Of a DNA stretch of 64,000 bases, positions 37,015-45,900 are shown piece after piece (the stretch's first letter is position 1; the number at the start of each line of letters is the position of its first letter). Made by a program: the position numbers and the translations under genes. The stretch covers positions 1 to 64,000 of the forward strand of contig PHCQ01000002.1 of NCBI GenBank assembly GCA_002840835.1, read 5' to 3'. This DNA is from Betaproteobacteria bacterium HGW-Betaproteobacteria-16 (GTDB taxonomy: Bacteria > Pseudomonadota > Gammaproteobacteria > Burkholderiales > Burkholderiaceae_C). The notes under the pieces are model-generated. The model searched no databases, was not told the origin of the DNA, and saw nothing but the letters and a program-made list of their open reading frames with translations.

Positions 37015-38325
37015 TCAGGACTGGCCCATCAGCTCATCAAAACTGATGGCCTTGTCATTCACCTTGGCTTTGGACAGCACGAATTCGGTGACGTTGTTTT
37101 CAATCACGATGCCTTCGACCTCGGCCATGCGGCGGTTGTCGCCGGTGTACCAGCGCACCACGTCGGCGGGCTTCTCATAGGAAGCAGCGAGCTCTTCAAT
37201 GTGTGCCTTGATCTGCTCCGGCTTGGCGTGCAGTTCGTTGGCGCGAACCAGCTCAGCGACCACCAGACCCAGCTTCACCCGGCGCTCCGCCTGGGGACGG
37301 AAGAGTTCTTCAGGAATGGGCGCCTTGTCGGCATCCTTCACGCCGCGCTGCTTGAGGTCTGCGCGCGCGCCTTCGACCAAGCGGTCGAGCTCGGCCTGGA
37401 CCACAGACTTCGGCAGGTCAAGCTCAGCCTTGGCAGCCAACGCGTCCATTGCAGCCTGCTTGTTGCGCGCCTGGAGGCGGAACTTCACTTCGCGCTCCAG
37501 GTTCTTTCGGATGTCGGCGCGCAGGGCTTCCACCGTCCCCTCGGCAATGCCGAGGGACTTGGCCAGGGTCTCGTCCACCTCGGGGAGGTGGGCGGCTTCG
37601 AGCTTGTTCACAGTCACGAGGAAGTCGGCGGTCTTGCCGGCAACATCCTTGCCGTGGTAATCCTCGGGGAATGCCAGGGGAAAGGTCTTGGACTCGCCAG
37701 ACTTCATGCCGCGCACCGCGTCTTCGAACTCCTTGAGCATCTGGCCATCGCCCACGATGAACTGGAAGCCTTCGGCCTTGCCGCCCTCGAACGGCTCGCC
37801 GTCGATCTTGCCGGCGAAGTCGATCGTGGCGCGGTCGCCGTCTTGCGCTGCCTGGTCCTGAGCCCGCTGGGCAAAGGTGCGACGCTGCTTGCGAAGGATG
37901 TCGAGGGTGCGGTCAATGGCCGCATCGGTCACCTCTGCGGAAACGCGTTCCACTTCAGCGGTCGACAGATCGTCGATCTTGACTTCAGGGTACACCTCGA
38001 ACACGGCATCAAAAGCCAGTTGGCCTTCAGGCGACTCTTCCTTTTCCGTGATCTTGGGCTGGCCGGCCACGCGCAACTTGGCTTCATTGGCCGCCACCGC
38101 AAACGCCTCGCCGACCTTGTCGTTCATCACCTCATAGTGAACCGAGTAGCCATAGCGTTGAGCGACAACATTCATGGGCACTTTGCCAGGACGGAAACCG
38201 TCCATCTTGACGTCGCGCGCGATGCGCTTGAGGCGGTTGGACACCTCGTTCTGGATCACATCGGCCGGCAGCGTCAGCGTGATCTTGCGCTCGAGCTTCT
38301 CAAGGGTTTCTACGGTCACGGTCAT
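37015..38325 (-). CDS. tig: Trigger factor
   Basis: A 436-residue ribosome-bound chaperone and peptidyl-prolyl isomerase. The ribosome-docking motif GFRPGKVP is near residue 44, the FKBP-type domain sits around residues 160-240 (GDRATIDFAGKIDG...), and a long helical C-terminal domain follows. The ATG at 38325 is supported by GGAGATTGCG; the longer open frame upstream runs through the tRNA-Leu gene and is not coding. Confidence 0.96.
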   Translation of the reverse strand: MTVTVETLEKLERKITLTLPADVIQNEVSNRLKRIARDVKMDGFRPGKVPMNVVAQRYGYSVHYEVMNDKVGEAFAVAANEAKLRVAGQPKITEKEESPEGQLAFDAVFEVYPEVKIDDLSTAEVERVSAEVTDAAIDRTLDILRKQRRTFAQRAQDQAAQDGDRATIDFAGKIDGEPFEGGKAEGFQFIVGDGQMLKEFEDAVRGMKSGESKTFPLAFPEDYHGKDVAGKTADFLVTVNKLEAAHLPEVDETLAKSLGIAEGTVEALRADIRKNLEREVKFRLQARNKQAAMDALAAKAELDLPKSVVQAELDRLVEGARADLKQRGVKDADKAPIPEELFRPQAERRVKLGLVVAELVRANELHAKPEQIKAHIEELAASYEKPADVVRWYTGDNRRMAEVEGIVIENNVTEFVLSKAKVNDKAISFDELMGQS

Positions 38326-38397
38326 CGCAATCTCCAAATGGGTGGCGGTCAACCAGCCTGCCTGGCCGACCCGGGATCTCTTCTTTCGTCTGTGAGG

Positions 38398-38484
38398 TGG
38401 TGCGCGGGGGGGGACTCGAACCCCCACACCATTGCTGGCGTCAGGACCTAAACCTGGTGCGTCTACCAATTTCGCCACCCGCGC
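38398..38484 (-). tRNA. tRNA-Leu (TAG anticodon)
   Basis: GCGCGGG and CCCGCGC form the acceptor stem; the anticodon arm CCAGG-TTTAGGT-CCTG gives TAG; a long variable arm and the GGTTCGAGTCC T-loop are present; CCA is encoded (38398-38400). It lies 72 bp upstream of tig on the same strand. Confidence 0.94.
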
Positions 38485-38605
38485 GCCTACATTGCGGTGC
38501 CTGGCTCGGCCATCTGGGATAGTCACTATCGCAGCGCTGGGCTTCCGGTCATCCGCTTCACGGCAACCCAAGATTGTAGCCGCACGGCACTCTTCGGCCG
38601 TCTGA

Positions 38606-39262
38606 TCAGACGCCCAACCGCCTTCGCAACGCGCGGACCGCACTCCCTGGCGTCGTGAGGACCGGCATACCAAGTGCTTGCTCAACAGCGTCCCGGGCCC
38701 TTGCCATGCTGAACTGAGCCAGCGCGATCACCCCCGCCCCCTGAGATCTGAGTTGCCGGGCTGCGGCCAGCACCAGAGCGTCGTGCAAGGCGCCGTCTCC
38801 CTGGTTCAACGCCTCCATTGCGCCATCGGCCAGTTGAGTGACAAGGTCGGTGCCTGCGGGGAATTCGGCCGGCATGGATGCCAGCGTAGGTGCAAACGAA
38901 GCGATCAACCCGATTCGCCCCCCTGCCCCGACCGCATCGGCCACCATGGCCTCGTTGGGCTTGAGCACCGGCATGTGAGGGCGACACGCCGCAGCGGCCT
39001 CGATGCAGGGACCAAACGCCGAGCAGGTGAACAGGATGCCATCGGCTCCCGTGCCTTCGGCGTAGGCCGCCAAGGTCTCGAATCGCTGATGCATGGCGGC
39101 GTCCAGGCCCGTCAACCCTTCGCTGGCCCTTCGTGCCAGATCGGCAGACAAGCTGTCGTCAAGCAGGTTCATGCGAACCGCTTCCGGCCACGCGCTGGCC
39201 ATTTCCTGATTGATCGGCTCCACCGAATGGGCCAACGCGTGGATGAGTGCGATGCGCGTCAC
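38606..39262 (-). CDS. Asp/Glu racemase superfamily protein with one conserved catalytic cysteine
   Basis: A 218-residue enzyme-like protein. GTG at 39262 is chosen because the GTGA overlap with the TRAP permease stop implies translational coupling. The first catalytic cysteine motif is present (LFTCSAFG, C80), but where racemases carry the second cysteine the protein reads LAQFSMARA. It is therefore unlikely to be an ordinary two-base racemase; a decarboxylase- or isomerase-like role in the superfamily is possible. Its substrate is probably the ligand imported by the adjoining TAXI-TRAP system. Confidence 0.8.
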   Translation of the reverse strand: MTRIALIHALAHSVEPINQEMASAWPEAVRMNLLDDSLSADLARRASEGLTGLDAAMHQRFETLAAYAEGTGADGILFTCSAFGPCIEAAAACRPHMPVLKPNEAMVADAVGAGGRIGLIASFAPTLASMPAEFPAGTDLVTQLADGAMEALNQGDGALHDALVLAAARQLRSQGAGVIALAQFSMARARDAVEQALGMPVLTTPGSAVRALRRRLGV

Positions 39263-41853
39263 CGGGCGGGCGCCGCTGCAGATGCTGCGGCTTTTCGAGG
39301 GCGACGCAGACGCTGCAAGCCCATCACGATCACCAGCAGGAGAAGTGCGGGCAAGAACATCCACTCCTTGGCTGGGCGGTCGGCTGGCACTTCAGCGGAC
39401 ACGATACGGAAACCCTGCTCCATGCCCAGCTTTTCGGCCGGACTGCCGAATTTCACACCGGAGATCAGGAGTTCGTCGCCCTGCGCGACCACGCTCACCC
39501 CGGCACTGGACAGGCGCTCGCGCGCCGGCGCCTGAGCACCCAGCGGCAGCAGCACGCCCTTGCGCACATCGTCCCCATTGAGGTTGGTGCCTTCAATCCA
39601 CAAACGCTTGCCCGTATTGGCCGGAGCCTCCTCGATCAGCTGGTTCATGCTGGCGGCCGGCACCATGTCGTAAGGCGGGTAGACCATGTCCCACCAGAAG
39701 CCGGGCCGGAACAGGGTGAACGTCACGAGCAGCAAGGCAAGGCTTTCGTACCAGCGCGAGCGCACGACAAAGTAGCCTTGCGTGGCCGCCGCAAACACCA
39801 GCATGGCCACCACCGCACTGACCACCGTGAGCACCAGATGGAAGGGACCGGTCAAGCCAATGAAGAGCAATTGGGTGTTGAAGATGAACAGGAAAGGCAG
39901 GATCGCGGTCCGCATGCTGTAGAAGAAAGCGGTGATACCGGTCTTGATGGGATCGGCCCGCGCGATGGCGGCAGCGGCAAAAGAAGCGAGACCCACCGGT
40001 GGCGTCACATCGGCCATGAGTCCGAAATAGAACACAAAGAGATGCACTGCAATGAGCGGCACGATCAGGCCGCTCTGAGCGCCCAACTCCACTACCACGG
40101 GCGCCATGAGGGTGGAGACCACGATGTAGTTCGCCGTGGTGGGCAAGCCCATGCCCAGGATCAGGCTGATGAATGCCACCAGCACCAGCATGAGCATGAG
40201 GTTGCCGCCGGAGAGCAGCTCCACCAGTTCGGTCATGACCAGGCCCACGCCGGTGAGCGACACCGTGCCCACGATGATGCCCGCAGCGGCCGTGGCCACA
40301 CCGATGCCGATCATGTTGCGTGCCCCTGTGGCCAGACCATCGACAAGATCGGCGAACCCCTGCCGTGTGGCAGCGCCAACGGAACCCTGTTGACGGAACA
40401 TCGCGACAATGGGCTTCTGGGTGACCATCACGAAGATCATGAACATGGTGGCCCAGAAAGCAGAGAGCCCTGGCGACATCTGCTCCACCATCAGGCACCA
40501 GATCAGAACCACCACGGCCAGCAGGTAGTGCAGGCCGGATTTGACGGTGGGGCCGGTTTCGGGCAGCTCGAATACCGGTGCATTGGGATCATCCAGCTCC
40601 AGTTCTGGCTGCTTTGATCCGAACCAGAGCAGGCCAACGTAGGCGCCCAGCAGGCCGACGCCCACGATCCAGATGGCTGCGCCACCCATCACGTCCTTGA
40701 TCCAGCCGATGCCCCAGTACACCGCACCGGCCAGCACCAGAAAACCGCTGACGGTCAGGCCGAAGGAGAGCAAACGGGCACTGGCGGTGCCCGTGTTTCG
40801 ACGTGGCAGGCCGACCATGTCGGCCTTCAGCGCCTCAAGGTGCACGATATAGAACAGCGCCATGTAAGAAATGACGGCTGGCAGAAAGGCGTGCTTCATG
40901 ACCTCGATGTAGGGAATACCGACGTACTCCACCATCAGGAACGCGGCGGCACCCATCACGGGCGGCATGATCTGCCCGTTGACAGAGCTGGAAACCTCGA
41001 CCGCACCCGCCTGGTCACCACGGTATCCCACGCGCTTCATCAGGGGAATGGTGAAGGTGCCCGTGGTGACGACGTTGGCGATCGAAGAACCCGAAATGAT
41101 GCCTGTGGCCGCCGACGAAAGCACGGCCGCCTTGGCCGGACCTCCTCGCATGTGGCCCAGCAGGGCAAAGGCAGACTTGATGAAGTAGTTGCCTGCGCCC
41201 GCCTTGTCCAGCAACGATCCGAAGAGAACGAAGAGAAAGATGAAGCTGCTGGAAACGCCCAGCGCCACACCGAACACACCTTCGGTGGTGAGCCACTGGT
41301 GGCTCATTGCGCGATTGAGCGAAAAGCCCCGGTGGGCGATCATGTCCGGCATGTAAGGCCCACCGAACGTGTAGACCAGAAACACCAAGGCCACGATCAC
41401 CATGGGCAGGCCGAGCACGCGACGTGTGGCTTCAAGCAACAGCACCACGCCAACGGCTGCGGTGTACACGTCCATGGGCGTCGGCTGGCCAGGCCGGGTG
41501 GCCAGCTGGTCGTAAAACAGAAACAGGTAGGACGCACAGAAAGCGCCCGCAATGGCCAACACCCAGTCCGTCACAGGCACATAGGCCCTCGGTGAGCGTT
41601 TGAACGCCGGATAGGCCATGTAGGCAAGGAACACGGCAAACGCAAGGTGGATCGCACGGGTCTCGGTGTCGTTGAACACGAACACCCCCAAGGTGAAGGG
41701 CAACGGCGACGCAATCCATAGCTGAAACAGCGACCATGCAATGGCCACGTAGAGCAGCAGGCGGCTGATCCAAGGGCCGGGCGAGCGACCACCTGTGTCG
41801 TTGTCTGCCACCAGTTGGCTGACATCCACGTCGGTTGCGGTTTGAGTTTTCAT
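39259..41853 (-). CDS. TRAP transporter fused permease (DctQM type) of a TAXI system
   Basis: An 864-residue inner-membrane permease in which small and large TRAP subunits are fused. Around 16 to 18 helices are visible; DctM-type motifs include GSSIANVVTTGTF and PPVMGAAAF-like loops, and GLPTTANYIV. The C-terminal region (about residues 735-850) contains a PDZ-like segment (SGVKFGSPAEKLGMEQG), the DUF3394-type tail seen in TAXI-linked permeases. ATG at 41853 has AAGAGGA upstream. It imports substrate delivered by the TAXI protein using an ion gradient. Confidence 0.92.
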   Translation of the reverse strand: MKTQTATDVDVSQLVADNDTGGRSPGPWISRLLLYVAIAWSLFQLWIASPLPFTLGVFVFNDTETRAIHLAFAVFLAYMAYPAFKRSPRAYVPVTDWVLAIAGAFCASYLFLFYDQLATRPGQPTPMDVYTAAVGVVLLLEATRRVLGLPMVIVALVFLVYTFGGPYMPDMIAHRGFSLNRAMSHQWLTTEGVFGVALGVSSSFIFLFVLFGSLLDKAGAGNYFIKSAFALLGHMRGGPAKAAVLSSAATGIISGSSIANVVTTGTFTIPLMKRVGYRGDQAGAVEVSSSVNGQIMPPVMGAAAFLMVEYVGIPYIEVMKHAFLPAVISYMALFYIVHLEALKADMVGLPRRNTGTASARLLSFGLTVSGFLVLAGAVYWGIGWIKDVMGGAAIWIVGVGLLGAYVGLLWFGSKQPELELDDPNAPVFELPETGPTVKSGLHYLLAVVVLIWCLMVEQMSPGLSAFWATMFMIFVMVTQKPIVAMFRQQGSVGAATRQGFADLVDGLATGARNMIGIGVATAAAGIIVGTVSLTGVGLVMTELVELLSGGNLMLMLVLVAFISLILGMGLPTTANYIVVSTLMAPVVVELGAQSGLIVPLIAVHLFVFYFGLMADVTPPVGLASFAAAAIARADPIKTGITAFFYSMRTAILPFLFIFNTQLLFIGLTGPFHLVLTVVSAVVAMLVFAAATQGYFVVRSRWYESLALLLVTFTLFRPGFWWDMVYPPYDMVPAASMNQLIEEAPANTGKRLWIEGTNLNGDDVRKGVLLPLGAQAPARERLSSAGVSVVAQGDELLISGVKFGSPAEKLGMEQGFRIVSAEVPADRPAKEWMFLPALLLLVIVMGLQRLRRPRKAAASAAAPAR

Positions 41854-41886
41854 GCAGTCCTCTTGGTGTGAAGGTGGGGATGCAAA

Positions 41887-41914
41887 CAAAAAAGCCCTGA
41901 CGAGTCAGAGCTTT
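41887..41914 (-). terminator. Attenuating terminator between the TAXI and TRAP permease genes
   Basis: On the minus strand AAAGCTCTGAC and GTCAGGGCTTT pair (one G-T) and are followed by six T in total. It lies between the binding-protein gene and the permease gene, which would give more binding protein than permease. Confidence 0.6.
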
Positions 41915-41956
41915 CCTGTGGCTGCGGCCCTTGTCGACCTCAGCGGTGGGGTGGAA

Positions 41957-42931
41957 TTACATCCAGCCCTTTTCCTTGTAGTACTTCACGGCACCGGGAT
42001 GCAACGGAGCCGACAGACCGTCCTTGATCATGTTCTTGGGATCCAGCGCGCCGAATGCGGGGTGCAGCTTCTTGAACTCGTCAAAGTTCTCGAACACGGC
42101 CTTGACCAGCTCATACACCGCCGCGTCGGACACCTTGGCCGAAGTCACAAAAGACGCCAGCACGCCGTACGTGGGAGTGGGGTTCGGGTGACCGGCATAC
42201 AGGCCACCGGGAATGTTGACCTTGGCGTAATAGCTGTTGGCGGACACCAGCTTGTCCACGGCCTCACCCGTCAGAGGCACCAGCTTGGCGCCGCAGGTGG
42301 TGATGGGGTCCTGGATGTTGGCACTGGGGTGGCCCACGCCGTAGAAGAAGCCATCGATCTTGTTGTCGCAGAGGGCAGCACCATGTTCATCAGCCTTGAG
42401 TTCAGCTGCGAGCCCGAAATCGGAGACTTTCCAGCCGGCCGTGCTCAGGTACTCCTCCATGGCGGCGCGGGTGCCCGAGCCAGGGTTGCCGATGTTGAAG
42501 CGCTTGCCCTTGAGGTCATCGAACTTCGTGATGTTGGCTTCTTTGCGCGACAGCACGGTGAAGGGCTCGGGGTGGATGGAGAACACCGCACGCAGGTCGC
42601 TGTGCTTGCCGTCTTTCTCGAACTGGCGGGCGCCATTGACAGCGTTGTACTGCACATCAGACTGCGACACGCCGAAGTCCAGTTCACCGGCCTTGATGGT
42701 GTTGATGTTCACCACGGAACCACCGGTGGATTCCACCGAGCAGCGGAAGCCATGTTTGGCGCGGTCCTTGTTCACCAGGCGGCAGATGGCGCCACCCGCA
42801 GCGTAGTAGACACCGGTGACACCACCGGTGCCGATCGTCATGAATTTTTGCTGGGCCTGGACGCTGCTGACCGGCGCGAGCATGGCGGTGGCGGCGGCAA
42901 TGGCGGTGATGCATGCGGACAATTTTTTCAT
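41957..42931 (-). CDS. TAXI family TRAP transporter substrate-binding protein
   Basis: A 324-residue secreted binding protein. The signal peptide ends near VQA (residue 26). [21 protein letters not shown] and [26 protein letters not shown] are hallmark TAXI motifs. Characterised TAXI proteins bind glutamate, glutamine or 2-oxoglutarate; here the neighbours (racemase-like enzyme, aminotransferase, amino acid oxidase) also suggest an amino acid or related acid, but the ligand is not proved. Confidence 0.92.
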   Translation of the reverse strand: MKKLSACITAIAAATAMLAPVSSVQAQQKFMTIGTGGVTGVYYAAGGAICRLVNKDRAKHGFRCSVESTGGSVVNINTIKAGELDFGVSQSDVQYNAVNGARQFEKDGKHSDLRAVFSIHPEPFTVLSRKEANITKFDDLKGKRFNIGNPGSGTRAAMEEYLSTAGWKVSDFGLAAELKADEHGAALCDNKIDGFFYGVGHPSANIQDPITTCGAKLVPLTGEAVDKLVSANSYYAKVNIPGGLYAGHPNPTPTYGVLASFVTSAKVSDAAVYELVKAVFENFDEFKKLHPAFGALDPKNMIKDGLSAPLHPGAVKYYKEKGWM

Positions 42932-43068
42932 TGAGGTCTCCTGCAGGGTCGCTGCGTTGCATGGAAAGAAATCGACAGATCGTGTCTTGGACTGGTGATG
43001 TTAATTCAAACGTTTACCTCCCAACGCATCGCGCCCTAAGTAATAACCCCGTCATGGCATTCACTGGT

Positions 43069-44415
43069 CTACCTGGTGGATCGAATGGCGGCGTCGATGG
43101 ACCGGCTCAGCCGCTCGACAATCTGCGCCAGTTCTGCCTCACTGGCCACGAAGGGCGGTGCCAGCAGCACATGGTCGCCGCAGCGGCCATCCACCGTACC
43201 ACCCATGGGGTAGACCATCAATCCTTCGGCCATGGCCGCCTTCTTGATGCGCGCGTGCAGTTTCAGGTCCGGGTCAAACCATTGCTTGCTGCTCTTGTCT
43301 GTCACGAGCTCAAGCCCCCAGAACAAGCCTCGGCCGCGGATATCGCCCACATGCGGATGGCTGGTAAAAGCCTCTAGCAGTCTGGCCTGGAACGCCTCGC
43401 CACGTGATTTCACCTGTGCCAGCAGACCATCCCGCTGAATCACCTGCTGCACCGCCAGCGCTGCCGCACAAGCCACCGCGTGCCCCAGGTAGGTGTGTCC
43501 GTGCTGGAACAGGCCACTGCCCTGACGAAACGTGTCCACCAGCCGCGACTGGGCCAGCACGGCCCCGATGGGCTGGTAGCCCCCGCCCAGTCCTTTGGCG
43601 ATGGTGATCAGGTCGGGCACCACGCCCTCTTGCTCGCAGGCATGCAAGGTGCCGGTGCGCCCCATGCCACACATGACCTCGTCCAGAATGAGCAGGATGC
43701 CGTGACGGTCACACAGTTCTCGCACGCCACGGAAATAGCCGGGCACCGGCGGCAAGACCCCTGCGGTGGCGCCCCCCACAGTCTCGGCCACGAAAGCGAT
43801 CACGCTTTCTGGCCCGAGTTGCTCGATGGTGGCAGACAGCTCCACCACCAGGCGCTGGCCGTATTGCTCAGCGCTCTCGTCTTCGCGACGGTCACGGTAT
43901 TCGTAACACGGTGCCACGTGGGCCACGTTGATCAGCAAAGGCTTGAACTGTTCCCGCCGCCAGGCATTGCCACCCACGGCCAGTGCACCCAGGGTATTGC
44001 CGTGGTAGCTCTGGCGCCTCGCGATGAAGTGCCGCCGCTGGGGTTGGCCGATCTCGACGAAGTACTGGCGCGCCATTTTCAGCGCCGCCTCCACTGCTTC
44101 AGAGCCGCCACTGACAAAGTAGGCATGGCTCATGCCTTCAGGCGCACTGTCGATCAGCAAATCAGCAAGCTCCTCAGCAACTTCGGTGGTGAAGAAGCTG
44201 GTGTGCGCGTAGGCGAGCCTGTCAATCTGCGCGTGCATGGCGGCGATCACGTCAGAGTGCCCATGTCCAAGGCAGGAGACGGCCGCGCCGCCCGAGGCGT
44301 CCAGGTAAGACTTCCCTGTGCTGTCGGTGATGGAAATACCCTGACCACTCACGGCCACAGGCAGGTCGTGATGCAACTGGCGATGAAAAACGCGGGTGGA
44401 GGTTGAAGCAGGCAT
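43069..44415 (-). CDS. Class III pyridoxal-phosphate aminotransferase
   Basis: A 448-residue transaminase of the omega-amino-acid/4-aminobutyrate class. Motifs: SGGSEAVEAALKMARQY near residue 105, RQSYHGNTLGAL near residue 138, ILDEVMCGMGRTG near residue 240 and the Schiff-base lysine in ITIAKGLGGGYQP near residue 275. The ATG at 44415 is the family start, though its ribosome site is weak. It is transcribed away from the oxidase gene across a 201-bp gap. The amino donor is unknown. Confidence 0.9.
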   Translation of the reverse strand: MPASTSTRVFHRQLHHDLPVAVSGQGISITDSTGKSYLDASGGAAVSCLGHGHSDVIAAMHAQIDRLAYAHTSFFTTEVAEELADLLIDSAPEGMSHAYFVSGGSEAVEAALKMARQYFVEIGQPQRRHFIARRQSYHGNTLGALAVGGNAWRREQFKPLLINVAHVAPCYEYRDRREDESAEQYGQRLVVELSATIEQLGPESVIAFVAETVGGATAGVLPPVPGYFRGVRELCDRHGILLILDEVMCGMGRTGTLHACEQEGVVPDLITIAKGLGGGYQPIGAVLAQSRLVDTFRQGSGLFQHGHTYLGHAVACAAALAVQQVIQRDGLLAQVKSRGEAFQARLLEAFTSHPHVGDIRGRGLFWGLELVTDKSSKQWFDPDLKLHARIKKAAMAEGLMVYPMGGTVDGRCGDHVLLAPPFVASEAELAQIVERLSRSIDAAIRSTR

Positions 44416-44486
44416 CGATGGCAAGCGGCGAAGCGCCCATGTGGTGAAAAACAAACCAGTGTAGGTACCTGGGCAAGATCGTGAAA

Positions 44487-44518
44487 ATGCCTTTTTGCGC
44501 CGATTCCATGCCTTTTGC
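44487..44518. promoter_or_regulatory. Direct repeats between the aminotransferase and oxidase genes
   Basis: ATGCCTTTTTGC (44487-44498) and ATGCCTTTTGC (44508-44518) are near-identical direct repeats 21 bp apart, two helical turns, in the gap between two divergent genes. This is a likely regulator binding site; the LysR gene at 45860 is the nearest candidate. Confidence 0.45.
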
Positions 44519-44616
44519 TTATGGGCCCGGATCGCCGCAGACCATGACTTCACGGCATGGGCGAGTGTGCAGTCGGCATTTTTCAGCAGACGACGAACGT
44601 CCTAGAGTTCGTTCCC

Positions 44617-45900
44617 ATGACACACCCGTCCTCATCTCCCCGACATGTCTGCATTCTTGGCGCAGGCATCGTGGGTCTGGCCACCGCTTGGCGGTTGCAG
44701 CGCGACGGTCACACCGTGACCGTGATCGACAGCGCCCACAGTGGCGCAGGCGCCAGTGCGGCCAACGGCGCGCAGCTGAGCTATTCCTACGTGCAGCCTC
44801 TGGCCGACCCATCCATCTGGCGGCAGTTGCCCAAGCTGCTGCTGGCCAACGACTCGCCACTGAAACTGCGGCTTCGAATGGATCCTCACCAATGGGCCTG
44901 GGGGCTGGGCTTTCTTGCAGCCTGTCGAGCCAGCGTCTCGCGCGACACCACCGCCCAGTTGCTGCGACTGGCTGCACAAAGCCGCCTCACTTTCGACACG
45001 CTGCGCGCAGAGACCGCCATGGATGCCGACCACTCGACCACCGGCAAGCTGGTGCTCTGCCCGACCGCAGCCAGCTTTGCTGCTGCACGGCAACAGATGG
45101 CGCTGCAGCGCGTGCTGGGCAGTGAGCAGCACGCGCTATCGCCCGCAGAATGCGTGGCGATTGAGCCCGCTCTCGCCCATCGAGCGTCACACTTTCATGG
45201 CGCTGTGTACACGCCCAGCGAATCCGCAGCCGATTGCTTCAAGGTCTGCCAGGCGCTGGAGCAGCTGCTTCGGGCGCGCGGTGTGCGCTTCCTGCTCGAT
45301 ACACCAGTGACTGGCCTGGTCCGGCAAGGCAATCGCGTGGTTGAGGCGCGAACACCCGCGGGTGCGGTGCATGCGGACACGTTCGTGATGGCTCTGGGCA
45401 CAGGCTCACGACGTCTGGCGGCTCCGCTCGGCCTGCGGGTGCCGGTGTATCCGCTCAAGGGCTACAGCATCACGCTGGACATTCAAGACGCCGCAGACGC
45501 CACATCGGCACCCGCCGTCAACATCACCGATGCTGGAAGAAAAATCGTGTTTGCGCGCATCGGGCAGCGCCTGCGTGTGGCGGGCATGGCCGAACTGGTG
45601 GGCGAAGACCGGCGCATTTCAAGCGACCGCATCGACGCCCTGGTGTCGGCCACGCGGGACATGTTCCCGCGAGCGGCCTCTTTTGAAGATGTGCACCCCT
45701 GGGCGGGCTTGCGGCCCGCCACGCCCAAAGGTCTGCCGGTGCTGGGTCGGCTGCCAGGCGGGCCGGACAATCTGCTGTTCAACACGGGACATGGCGCCCT
45801 CGGCTTCACGCTGGCCTTTGGAAGCGCCGAGCACATCGCTGCCGCCCTGCGGCAGGAAGTCAGGCCATTTGCTGCAGGGCTTGCTGCATGCAGCGCGTGA
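44617..45900 (+). CDS. dadA: D-amino acid dehydrogenase-like FAD oxidoreductase
   Basis: A 427-residue FAD enzyme of the DadA family, which deaminates D-amino acids to 2-oxo acids and passes electrons to the respiratory chain. The dinucleotide motif G15-A-G-I-V-G20 opens the protein, and the second FAD motif (GLRPATPKGLPVLG and NTGHGALGFT) is near the C-terminus. The last 41 bp overlap the convergent LysR gene. The symbol is by family; D-alanine specificity is not shown, and a D-glutamate or related substrate fits the neighbours equally well. Confidence 0.85.
   Translation: MTHPSSSPRHVCILGAGIVGLATAWRLQRDGHTVTVIDSAHSGAGASAANGAQLSYSYVQPLADPSIWRQLPKLLLANDSPLKLRLRMDPHQWAWGLGFLAACRASVSRDTTAQLLRLAAQSRLTFDTLRAETAMDADHSTTGKLVLCPTAASFAAARQQMALQRVLGSEQHALSPAECVAIEPALAHRASHFHGAVYTPSESAADCFKVCQALEQLLRARGVRFLLDTPVTGLVRQGNRVVEARTPAGAVHADTFVMALGTGSRRLAAPLGLRVPVYPLKGYSITLDIQDAADATSAPAVNITDAGRKIVFARIGQRLRVAGMAELVGEDRRISSDRIDALVSATRDMFPRAASFEDVHPWAGLRPATPKGLPVLGRLPGGPDNLLFNTGHGALGFTLAFGSAEHIAAALRQEVRPFAAGLAACSA

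Noticed and set aside
36190-38451. A 753-codon open frame antisense to clpP and tig
   Set aside because: It crosses two recognised genes and a terminator and has no domain; a high-GC shadow.
38518-38530. GATAGTCACTATC palindrome upstream of tRNA-Leu(TAG)
   Set aside because: Perfect but short and without a second copy; it may simply overlap the tRNA promoter.
38326-38685. N-terminal extension of trigger factor through the tRNA-Leu gene
   Set aside because: Read-through of a structured RNA gene; the ATG at 38325 has a proper ribosome site and the family N-terminus.
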